Source: Bacteroidales bacterium UBA4788
GTDB lineage: Bacteria > Bacteroidota > Bacteroidia > Bacteroidales > VadinHA17
Length of the DNA stretch: 14,922 nucleotides
Assembly: GCA_002402965.1 (NCBI GenBank)
Contig: DHGW01000062.1
Coordinates: forward strand, 62,188 to 77,109
Direction of reading: 5' to 3'
Shown here: piece by piece, positions 6,047 through 12,804 of the stretch
Position numbering within the stretch: the stretch's first letter is position 1
How the letters are laid out: the number at the start of each line of letters is the position of its first letter
Program-made: the position numbers and the translations under genes
Notes under the pieces: model-generated
The model's input: the letters and a program-made list of their open reading frames with translations, nothing else
The model's database searches: none
Told to the model about the DNA's origin: nothing

Positions 6047-8524
6047 TCACAGGTCCAGTTCCACGAGTGTTATCCCGGCGCCGCCGCGTTCAACGTGTTC
6101 ATCAATGGCGCTTTTCACGGCGCCGGTCGACTCCAGGTACTGTCTGATCATATGCCTCAGGATGCCGTTGCCCTTACCGTGCAGGATCCGCAGGTTCCTG
6201 TATTGGATCATCAGGGCAGTGTCAATGAACTCCTGCACTTCCCGGAGTGCTTCTTCTGTTCTCTTGCCTCTGACGTCTATCTCCGGGTTGAACTGGTTGC
6301 GTCTGGCCGTCAGTGACCAGTCAATCTTCTGCTGCGGCCGGCCTCCTCCTGTTGCCTTCCTGTATTCCTCCTGTGTGGCGGGTTCAGTGCTGCTGATATC
6401 GATATTCATCTTCAGGCTGCCGGACACTACCTGCAGCTTCTTTCCGCGTATCTCAGTCACTTCTCCGATTGTATCCGTACCGGTGATCCTCACATAATCA
6501 CCTGGTACCGGCAGGCCCGTTTTCTTCCTGGCCGGCGGAGGTATCTCTTTTTTCTTTGCGATCCTTTTGACGATGCTTGCAGCGGGAGTGCCTGCTGCCG
6601 GACCCTGCGGCACCGTGACCTCAGGCTGTTTCTCCTCCTTTGCCAGGTGATCACGGAACGAGTCAAGCTCCTCGCGCACCTCCCGTGTCTTCTCCTTTTC
6701 TGCCTGGGCCTCCCTGATTGAGCGGATAGTGTTCTCAATCATCCTGTTGGTGTCACGAAGCATCTCCTCTGCCTTGTTCTTTGCCTGGCCGATGATCTCC
6801 TTCTTCTGTGTGCGGATATCTCCCAGATGGTTTTCGTATGTAGCTATCAGTTCCTCGAGTCTCTTCTCATGGCGGTGGACTGCTTCGCGTTTCTTCTCCC
6901 AGTAGCGCTTGTCGCGCGCAATCTCCCTCAGGTTCCGGTCGAAGTCGACATTACCCTCTCCTGCCCTGGCAGCGGCATCTGCCAGTATCTCCTGCGGCAG
7001 TCCGATCTTCTTCGCGATCTCGAAGGCGAAGGAGCTTCCAGGCTTGCCCTGATCGAGGCGGAAGAGAGGCTGCATCAGCTGATTGTCGAAGGCCATGGCG
7101 CCATTGCTTATGCCTTCCTGCGAGGTGGCGAAGTGCTTCAGGTTAGTGTAGTGGGTCGTTATCACCCCATAGGCTCCGCGTCTGTTCAATTCCGCCAGGA
7201 TGGCTTCTGCCAGTGCGCCGCCAATGACCGGTTCTGTTCCTGTCCCGAATTCGTCAATCATCACCAGCGACCTGTCATCAGCGTGCCTGAGCATCTGCTT
7301 CATATTAATAAGGTGCGAGCTGTAGGTGCTCAGGTCATTTTCAATGCTCTGTTCGTCGCCAATATCGATAAAGAATTTGCCGAATATGCCGGCCTCGGTG
7401 CCTTCGTCAACGGGGATGGTCATGCCACACTGCATCATATACTGAACCAGTGCCACCGTCTTAAGGCAGACCGATTTGCCACCGGCGTTCGGGCCTGAGA
7501 TGACAAGTATCCTCTCCCTGCTGTCAAGGGTGATTGTCAGGGGCACCACCTCCCTTCCCGCGGTCCGTGCGAAGGAAAGGGTGAGCAGGGGATGCCGGGC
7601 GTTGACCCATCGGATGTGGGGGGTGGTGGCAATTGCAGGCATGATGCACCTGAGCCTGTTACCGAAGAGGGCTTTTGCCCTGATGAAGTCTATCTCCGCA
7701 AGGAAGCTGCAGTTCTCCTCCAGGTCGTCAATGTAGGGTCTTATTGTATCAGCCAGTGCTGTCAGTATCCTGACTATCTCACGCTTTTCCTGATGTTCGA
7801 GCTCGGTGATCTCGTTGTTCAGTTCAACCACTTCGGCAGGCTCGATGAATACAGTCTTGCCGGTGGCCGACTCGTCATGCACGAACCCCCTGATGCCTCT
7901 CTTGTTTGACGCGCTTACTGGTATCACTCCCCTGCCGTTTCGTATAGCCACGGTGGTGTCGCGGTCCACGATGCCGTCTGCCTGTGCCTGGCGAAGCACT
8001 GAATGCAATTTCCTTACGGCTGCAAGGTTTTTGGAGGCGAGGTCGGCCCGTATGGTCCTGAGGGCAGGGGATGCACCGTCGCGCACCTTTCCTTCCTTGT
8101 CGATAATCCGGTCGATGGCTTCGGAGACAAAGGGGTAGTAAACCACCCTGCCTGTCAGCCCTGTAAGAAGCGGGTACCGGCCGTCCTTCCTGTTTTTAAA
8201 GAAACCTATTATCCTTCTGACGGTATCCAGCGAGCCCCTCAGGGCCACCACCTCCTCTACTTCGGGGAAAGTGCCTTCGATGCGAAGCTTCTCGAGCATC
8301 GTATAGGGATCGTTGTAATTATCTGACGGAAACTGCTCGCCATATGCGAGTATCTGCTGGAACTCAGCGGTCAGTGACAGCCTTTCCCGGACCTCGCCGG
8401 GAGTGAAGGCAACGGCCATTGCCTCCACCTTTCTGATGCCTGCCGGGCTGAGGCAGTTACCGCTCATGTGTTCCCTGATGCGGTCAAAGCCGATTTTGGT
8501 TTCATATGTATCCGGATAGATCAT
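6047..8524 (-). CDS. mutS2: MutS2 family ATPase/endonuclease with C-terminal Smr domain
   Basis: 825 residues, usual size for MutS2; the mismatch-recognition domain of MutS is absent, as expected. MutS2 acts in the cytoplasm on branched DNA (suppressing recombination) and, in some bacteria, on collided ribosomes. The N-terminal core and clamp helices cover about 1-330, including VRDGASPALRTIRADL and the conserved FVHDESATGKTVFIEP. The ABC-type ATPase shows Walker A GPNAGGKS (344-351), signature region DEQSIENDLSTYSSHL (390-405), Walker B MIDEFGTGTEP (422-432) and the TTHYTNLKHFA switch (456-466). A long coiled coil spans about 530-630, a basic Pro/Lys linker follows, then a small KOW-like barrel (672-705), and Smr from 747 with DVRGKRTEEA and HGKGNG (782-787). 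All motifs are intact. The ATG at 8524 sits about 13 bases after a good promoter and begins the normal MutS2 N-terminus (YPDTYETKIGFDRIR). Confidence 0.97.
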   Translation of the reverse strand: MIYPDTYETKIGFDRIREHMSGNCLSPAGIRKVEAMAVAFTPGEVRERLSLTAEFQQILAYGEQFPSDNYNDPYTMLEKLRIEGTFPEVEEVVALRGSLDTVRRIIGFFKNRKDGRYPLLTGLTGRVVYYPFVSEAIDRIIDKEGKVRDGASPALRTIRADLASKNLAAVRKLHSVLRQAQADGIVDRDTTVAIRNGRGVIPVSASNKRGIRGFVHDESATGKTVFIEPAEVVELNNEITELEHQEKREIVRILTALADTIRPYIDDLEENCSFLAEIDFIRAKALFGNRLRCIMPAIATTPHIRWVNARHPLLTLSFARTAGREVVPLTITLDSRERILVISGPNAGGKSVCLKTVALVQYMMQCGMTIPVDEGTEAGIFGKFFIDIGDEQSIENDLSTYSSHLINMKQMLRHADDRSLVMIDEFGTGTEPVIGGALAEAILAELNRRGAYGVITTHYTNLKHFATSQEGISNGAMAFDNQLMQPLFRLDQGKPGSSFAFEIAKKIGLPQEILADAAARAGEGNVDFDRNLREIARDKRYWEKKREAVHRHEKRLEELIATYENHLGDIRTQKKEIIGQAKNKAEEMLRDTNRMIENTIRSIREAQAEKEKTREVREELDSFRDHLAKEEKQPEVTVPQGPAAGTPAASIVKRIAKKKEIPPPARKKTGLPVPGDYVRITGTDTIGEVTEIRGKKLQVVSGSLKMNIDISSTEPATQEEYRKATGGGRPQQKIDWSLTARRNQFNPEIDVRGKRTEEALREVQEFIDTALMIQYRNLRILHGKGNGILRHMIRQYLESTGAVKSAIDEHVERGGAGITLVELDL

Positions 8525-8542
8525 CTGATGGTAATCTCAGCG

Positions 8543-8573
8543 CAAAAGTAAAGTTAATTAATGTTAATGCATA
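8543..8573 (-). promoter_or_regulatory. Bacteroidetes-type promoter of mutS2
   Basis: Read on the minus strand: TATG (8573-8570; three of four bases match TTTG), 19 bases, then TACTTTTG (8550-8543), an exact match to TAnnTTTG. The expected start of transcription near 8537 gives a leader of about 13 bases. It lies in the 97-base divergent gap shared with the M28 gene at 8622; no comparable plus-strand promoter was found (best is TATATTTA at 8595-8602, without a good upstream box). Confidence 0.5.
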
Positions 8574-8621
8574 AGGGTGTAAAACTTAATGCTCTATATT
8601 TATTCCAAATAACCATAAAAC

Positions 8622-10187
8622 ATGAAAATCAACTTCGTAAATTTCAGGATGTTGCTTGTTGTATCATTCCTGTGTGCTTTGGTCATGCCAGTCTCCTCGC
8701 AGGAGGTAGCCGCAGACCTTGAAATGGCTTACAAGATCAGGCAGGAAGGTCAGCGAAACTCTGGCATTGAGACACTTGCCTATATTATGACTGATCTTGC
8801 AGGTCCCCGGCTGACCGGCTCAGCCGGCATTGAAAGGGCCAATGAGATCGCCAGGGCGAAGCTCGCCGAATACGGTCTTTCGAATGTTCGCATTGAGCAG
8901 GTCATCGATTTCAACCGTGGCGGGTGGGACTATACAAAGGCCTATGCAGCCATGACCCTCCCCTACTACAACAACTTCTCCGTCACCCCCGTGGCGTGGA
9001 CGGCAGGAACCAGCGGCCTGATAAAGGGCGAGGTGATCCTGGTAGATATCAAGACTCTGGAAGACATTGAAAAATATCGCGGCAAGCTCAGTGGCAAGAT
9101 TATCATGGCACCCTCAACAACGCAGTACGAGGTCAGCTTCGAGCCTCTTGCCAGCAGGCTCACCGATGAAGAGCTGGAGAGCCTTGCCATGGCTGATGAA
9201 GGTGGCAGACCATCGCGCAGGATTGTGGGTGATTATATGGCGATGCGAGAGTTGCGTACCAAGATAACTGAATTCCTTAAGGGTGAAAACATACTGATGA
9301 CAATCAACCAGGGGAGTGCTTTCAACATACCGAGGTCATCCGGAGCACAGTACGACGGCAAGGGGACCCCTCCAACGACCGAGATAAACATTCCGATGGA
9401 GGTTTACGGACGTATGGAGCGGTTGCTTAAAAACGGCGAGAAGGTCGAGATGGAAGCTGAGATAAAGGCTGAATTCACTCCTGGCAAGAGCGTTTATAAT
9501 GTTATTGCAGAGATACCCGGCACTGATCCCAAGCTGAAGGACCAGGTGGTACTGCTTGGAGCGCATATCGACTCGTGGCATGGCGGCACCGGAGCTGCAG
9601 ACAACGCATCGGGGTGTATTGTCATGATGGAAGCCCTCCGGATACTGAAGGCTCTTGATGCCAAACCGCGCAGGACCATTCGAGTGGCTCTCTGGGGCGG
9701 TGAAGAACAGGGTCTTTACGGTTCAAGGGGATATGTCTCCAAATACCTTTATGACAGGGAAAAAAGTGAGAAGCAGCCCGGGTTTGACAAGTTCTCGGTC
9801 TATTTCAACATGGACAATGGCACAGGACGTTACCGCGGCGTTTACCTGCAGGAGAACATTCTTGCCAGGCCATTATTTGAAGAGTGGATGGAACCTTTTA
9901 AAGACATGGGATTTACCACTATAACCAACCGGAACACCGGCGGCACCGATCACCAGAGCTTTGACGGAGCCGGACTGCCAGGATTCCAGTTCATACAGGA
10001 CGAGATTGAATACGGTCGCGGTTACCACACCCTGGCCGACACCCGTGAGCGTCTCCTGGTTTCCGATCTGAGGCATAATGCAATCATCACAGCCTGGCTG
10101 GCGTGGAATGCCGCAATGGAGGACCAGCTTTTCCCCCGCAAGCCTGAAATGAAATCAACGCAACAGAGGTCGCCCTACGGGTTCTGA
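8622..10187 (+). CDS. Exported M28 family metallopeptidase (carboxypeptidase Q-like)
   Basis: 521 residues. Signal peptide about 1-27 (hydrophobic core at 10-24, then VSSQEV). An N-terminal cap region (30-120, with DLAGPRLTGSAG) is followed by a PA-like inserted domain at about 120-290 (GEVILVDI, GKLSGKIIMA). The catalytic domain (about 290-500) has the complete two-zinc set: His315 (GAHIDSW), Asp327 (GAADNASG), Glu361 as general base and Glu362 (WGGEEQGLYGS), Asp398 (FNMDNG) and His469 (GYHTLAD). This order matches plasma glutamate carboxypeptidase/carboxypeptidase Q relatives, which release terminal amino acids from peptides. Likely periplasmic or surface-associated. The last 20 residues (FPRKPEMKS onward) do not resemble a T9SS C-terminal sorting domain. 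It stands alone, divergent from mutS2 and convergent with the S9A peptidase gene. The ATG at 8622 follows an A-rich stretch (ataaaac) and begins the signal peptide. Exact substrate not predictable. Confidence 0.95.
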   Translation: MKINFVNFRMLLVVSFLCALVMPVSSQEVAADLEMAYKIRQEGQRNSGIETLAYIMTDLAGPRLTGSAGIERANEIARAKLAEYGLSNVRIEQVIDFNRGGWDYTKAYAAMTLPYYNNFSVTPVAWTAGTSGLIKGEVILVDIKTLEDIEKYRGKLSGKIIMAPSTTQYEVSFEPLASRLTDEELESLAMADEGGRPSRRIVGDYMAMRELRTKITEFLKGENILMTINQGSAFNIPRSSGAQYDGKGTPPTTEINIPMEVYGRMERLLKNGEKVEMEAEIKAEFTPGKSVYNVIAEIPGTDPKLKDQVVLLGAHIDSWHGGTGAADNASGCIVMMEALRILKALDAKPRRTIRVALWGGEEQGLYGSRGYVSKYLYDREKSEKQPGFDKFSVYFNMDNGTGRYRGVYLQENILARPLFEEWMEPFKDMGFTTITNRNTGGTDHQSFDGAGLPGFQFIQDEIEYGRGYHTLADTRERLLVSDLRHNAIITAWLAWNAAMEDQLFPRKPEMKSTQQRSPYGF

Positions 10188-10215
10188 TCTCCGGGGCGGT
10201 TCTTCGGGATTATAC

Positions 10216-10238
10216 TGACAGCGGCTGCTCCGCAGTCA
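10216..10238. other. Small stem-loop after the M28 gene
   Basis: TGAC-a-GCGG (10216-10224) pairs with CCGC-a-GTCA (10230-10238) around loop ctgct, with one A/A mismatch. It begins 29 bases past the stop codon. No U-run follows, so a terminator role is doubtful. Confidence 0.35.
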
Positions 10239-10321
10239 CAGGGATCCGGAAGTGCTGACGGAACAGGGTCTGCCGGACTTGGTTCAAAAGTATACTGTTT
10301 TTCTATTCTGTTTGTTACAGA

Positions 10322-10351
10322 AGAGGCTGACCAGGCAAAAGGTCAGCCTCT
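10322..10351. terminator. Strong stem-loop, probable terminator between convergent peptidase genes
   Basis: AGAGGCTGACC (10322-10332) pairs perfectly over 11 bp with GGTCAGCCTCT (10341-10351) around loop aggcaaaa. The following + strand bases (cttaatt) are only moderately T-rich, and the - strand has no clear U-run, so termination is inferred from stem strength and position between the convergent stops at 10187 and 10452. Confidence 0.5.
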
Positions 10352-10372
10352 CTTAATTCAGTCATGTTAGGA

Positions 10373-10440
10373 TTGGCGGGCGCCTGCCCGTCGGGTCACT
10401 GCTTTCCTGCAAAGGGATCAGGCGGGTATCTTCCCGCCAA
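10373..10440. repeat. GGCGGG-based inverted repeats near the 3' end of the S9A gene
   Basis: TTGGCGGG (10373-10380) is the perfect complement of CCCGCCAA (10433-10440). CGCCTG (10381-10386) also pairs with CAGGCG (10419-10424), and GGCGGG (10421-10426) can instead pair locally with CCCGCC (10433-10438) around tatctt. The arms compete for partners, so two alternative folds exist. It ends 12 bases from the S9A stop codon and may act in 3'-end formation. The rest of the 264-base gap holds no gene I can support. Confidence 0.5.
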
Positions 10441-10451
10441 ACCCTGTAACT

Positions 10452-12593
10452 CTATTCCCTGATACCTTCCAGATCAAGCATGAAGGCATACTCAAGTGCT
10501 GTGGTCCTCAGCCTTTCAAACCTGCCTGAAGCTCCACCGTGACCTGCGGTCATGTTTACGTCCATGATGAGGATGTTATCATCGGTCTTCATCTCACGCA
10601 GTTTGGCAACCCACTTGGCAGGCTCCCAGTACTGCACCTGCGAATCCCAGTATCCGGTGGTCACAAGAAGATTGGGATAGGCCTGAGCCTTCACCTGGTC
10701 ATAAGGCGAGTAAGAGAGCATATAATCATAGTATTCCTGTTTGCGCGGATCTCCCCATTCGTCCCATTCGAATGTGGTCAGGGGAATTGAGGCGTCAAGC
10801 ATGGTGCTGACGACATCCACAAACGGGACAGCTGCAATCACACCCTTGTAGAGTTCAGGCTCCATGTTGACAATTGCGCCCATCAGAAGTCCGCCGGCAC
10901 TGCCACCCATGGCGTAGAGATGCTCAGAAGAAGTGTACTTCTCATTTATAAGAAAACGTGCACAGTCGTTGAAGTCGGTAAAGGTATTGATCTTCTTCAG
11001 CAGTTTGCCGTCCTCGTACCATTGGCGTCCCATCTCGCTGCCTCCCCTGATATGGGCAAGAGCGTAAACGAAACCGCGGTCGAGAAGACTGATTACCGAT
11101 GAGCGGAATGAGGGATTTGTAGAGCTGCCGTATGAGCCGTAGGAATATAGAAGCATCGGTGCATTGCCATCCTGCACGAAGCCCTTACGGTAGACCAAAG
11201 ATACGGGCACCAAGGTGCCGTCACCGGCGGTAGCCCAGAGTCGTTTCGACTCATAATTCTTACTGTCAAATCCGCCAAGGACACTGTCCTGCTTCAGAAG
11301 AGTCTTTGTCTTTGCTGCCATGTCATAGTCAAAGACCGAGTTGGGGGTGGTCAGGGATGAATAGCTGTAGCGGAGAAGGGTTGTGGCAGCATTAGGATTG
11401 ATACTGATACCGGCGGTATATGTCTCTTCACCGAAATCGAGGAAATGCTCTGAACCGTCAGCAAGTCCTATGATTCGGAGGTTAGTAAGCCCTTTGATTC
11501 TTTCCTCAGCAACGAGGTAATTATCAAAGATCTCGGAGTTTTCAAGCAGCACATCAGTCCGGTGAGGAATGACCTCTGTCCAGTTGTCCTTGCCAATCTT
11601 ATTATCGGCACATTTCATCAGTTTGAAGTTCTTTGCGCCGTCAGCATTGGTCATGATATAAAACTGCCCGTTCAGGTGTTCAACGGAATATAGACGATCA
11701 ACAGTGCGGGGCTCGAATAAAGTCACCTTGCCGTCAGGTTTGTCTGCTTCAATCAGGCGAACCTCGGTTGTAAGGGTCTGGCTGGAGGTTATTGTAATAT
11801 ACTTTTTACTCTTTGTCTTGCCCAGGTAGACTGAGAAGGTCTCATCTGTCTCATCGAAGACAACCTTATCCTCGGAGACGGGGGTGCCCAGGACATGCTT
11901 CATGATAACAGCTGCCCTGAGGGTCTCGGGATCCTTTTTGACATAGAAAAGGGTCTTGTTATCAGCTGCCCAAACGCCCTGGCTGGTGGTGTTTGCTATC
12001 TCATCAGGCAGGAGCTGGCCTGTGTTCATATCCTTCACATAAATAGTGTACTGCCTGCGGCTGACATGGTCAACTCCGTAAGCAAGCAGGTTGTTATCCG
12101 GAGAGACGGCTCCGCCGCCTACACTTGTGAACTCATGGCCTTCTGCAAGGAGGTTGACATCAAGCATCACCTCGGGTTTTTCAGTGCCATCTTTTCTCCT
12201 GTACATCACAGGATACTCCTTTCCCTCGAAGTACCTCGTATGATACCAGTAACCGTTGTCAAGGTAAGGGACTGTCTCGTCATCTTCCTTCATCCGTCCT
12301 TTCAGCTCTTCAAAGAGCTTCTGCTGGAATGCTTCCGTGTGCTTCATCATCGCATCAGCGTAGTCATTCTCGGCGTTGAGGTATGCAAGGACCTTTACAG
12401 TCTGTGAGTCAGGTGTTTCAGCGTTCTTCTGTTCATCGCTGAGGCGCAACCAGAAGTAGTTGTCAACGCGTTCATTGCCGTTGCTTTCGACGACGAAAGG
12501 AATTTTCTCAGCCACTGGGGGCTGGGGTTTCTTGCCGCAAGAGGTGATGGCTAGGGCCACCGCGGCGGTGAGTAGTAATAGGGTCTGTTTCAT
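10452..12593 (-). CDS. S9A serine peptidase, oligopeptidase B-like, predicted lipoprotein
   Basis: 713 residues. A lipoprotein signal is visible: hydrophobic core, then AITSC with the lipid-attachment Cys at 19, followed by GKKPQPP. An N-terminal seven-bladed propeller-type region spans about 30-445 (NERVDNYFWLRL, GGAVSPDNNLLAYG, QGVWAADNKTLFYV). The alpha/beta hydrolase domain follows (LLYSYGSYG, ALAHIRGGSEMGRQWYEDGK) with the catalytic triad Ser565 (GGSAGG), Asp650 (GYWDSQVQYWEPAKWVAKLR) and His685 (TAGHGG). TTFEWDEWGDP (606-616) matches the region where oligopeptidase B carries acidic residues that select Arg/Lys at P1, so cleavage after basic residues of short peptides is expected. Characterised bacterial oligopeptidase B enzymes are usually cytoplasmic, whereas this one should be membrane-anchored in the envelope. 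It appears monocistronic; no convincing promoter was found in the 211-base gap upstream. Family and triad are secure, specificity inferred. Confidence 0.95.
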   Translation of the reverse strand: MKQTLLLLTAAVALAITSCGKKPQPPVAEKIPFVVESNGNERVDNYFWLRLSDEQKNAETPDSQTVKVLAYLNAENDYADAMMKHTEAFQQKLFEELKGRMKEDDETVPYLDNGYWYHTRYFEGKEYPVMYRRKDGTEKPEVMLDVNLLAEGHEFTSVGGGAVSPDNNLLAYGVDHVSRRQYTIYVKDMNTGQLLPDEIANTTSQGVWAADNKTLFYVKKDPETLRAAVIMKHVLGTPVSEDKVVFDETDETFSVYLGKTKSKKYITITSSQTLTTEVRLIEADKPDGKVTLFEPRTVDRLYSVEHLNGQFYIMTNADGAKNFKLMKCADNKIGKDNWTEVIPHRTDVLLENSEIFDNYLVAEERIKGLTNLRIIGLADGSEHFLDFGEETYTAGISINPNAATTLLRYSYSSLTTPNSVFDYDMAAKTKTLLKQDSVLGGFDSKNYESKRLWATAGDGTLVPVSLVYRKGFVQDGNAPMLLYSYGSYGSSTNPSFRSSVISLLDRGFVYALAHIRGGSEMGRQWYEDGKLLKKINTFTDFNDCARFLINEKYTSSEHLYAMGGSAGGLLMGAIVNMEPELYKGVIAAVPFVDVVSTMLDASIPLTTFEWDEWGDPRKQEYYDYMLSYSPYDQVKAQAYPNLLVTTGYWDSQVQYWEPAKWVAKLREMKTDDNILIMDVNMTAGHGGASGRFERLRTTALEYAFMLDLEGIRE

Positions 12594-12623
12594 AAATGAT
12601 AAGTTTGTGTTATAGTGTTGTTT

Positions 12624-12726
12624 TACAATGCTCTATGCTCTACGAGCAATTTATTTATTTCGATATGTCTGCTACAATGCTGTATCCCCAACGGGGAAGG
12701 TTGCGCGTAGCGCATTAAGCATTGTA
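12624..12726. repeat. Structured intergenic element: two copies of TACAATGCT plus paired hairpins and a closing inverted copy
   Basis: TACAATGCT occurs at 12624-12632 and 12673-12681 (49-base pitch), and its exact inverted complement AGCATTGTA at 12718-12726. Each direct copy is followed by one base, TAT and a 4-bp hairpin with a three-base loop: GCTC-tac-GAGC (12637-12647) after the first, CCCC-aac-GGGG (12686-12696) after the second. The stems differ in sequence but both pair. A third hairpin, TGCGC-gta-GCGCA (12702-12714), precedes the inverted copy. The whole can fold as a multi-branched structure closed by the 9-bp repeat. This may be a dispersed palindromic repeat or a structured RNA upstream of the S9A gene. 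Confidence 0.6.
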
Positions 12727-12727
12727 T

Positions 12728-12769
12728 AAGCATGTCGTCCGGGAATAAAAGGGTGGGTGGGTCATGCTT
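12728..12769. other. Inverted repeat flanking a G-run cluster
   Basis: AAGCATG (12728-12734) is the perfect complement of CATGCTT (12763-12769). The 28-base interval holds the four G-runs described separately. It sits 35 bases past the tex stop codon in the direction of transcription and may form part of its 3' end, though no U-run was seen. Confidence 0.4.
12741..12761 (+). other. Canonical G-quadruplex motif
   Basis: Four GGG runs on the + strand at 12741-12743, 12751-12753, 12755-12757 and 12759-12761, with loops of 7, 1 and 1 bases. This fits the standard G3+N1-7 rule, and short loops favour stability. Both flanking genes are read from the minus strand, so the motif is on their template strand and their RNA would be C-rich here. 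Confidence 0.6.
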
Positions 12770-12804
12770 CTACAATTCTTTAACCGCTACGCAGTATTCA
12801 AAGG

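Noticed and set aside
5868..6497. 209-codon plus-strand open frame spanning the mutS2/fusion-gene gap
   Set aside because: It is antisense to the fusion gene's signal peptide, its promoter and the mutS2 Smr domain, and encodes no recognisable protein.
6827..7498. 223-codon open frame on the plus strand
   Set aside because: It lies wholly antisense to the ATPase region of mutS2, whose motifs are intact, and its translation shows no domain or typical start context.
10128..10187. T9SS C-terminal sorting domain on the M28 peptidase
   Set aside because: The tail is short and lacks the Ig-like strands and conserved motifs of that domain.
12594..12650. Promoter directly upstream of the S9A gene
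   Set aside because: No match to TTTG plus TAnnTTTG at workable spacing was found; TATAAC near the start lacks a partner box.
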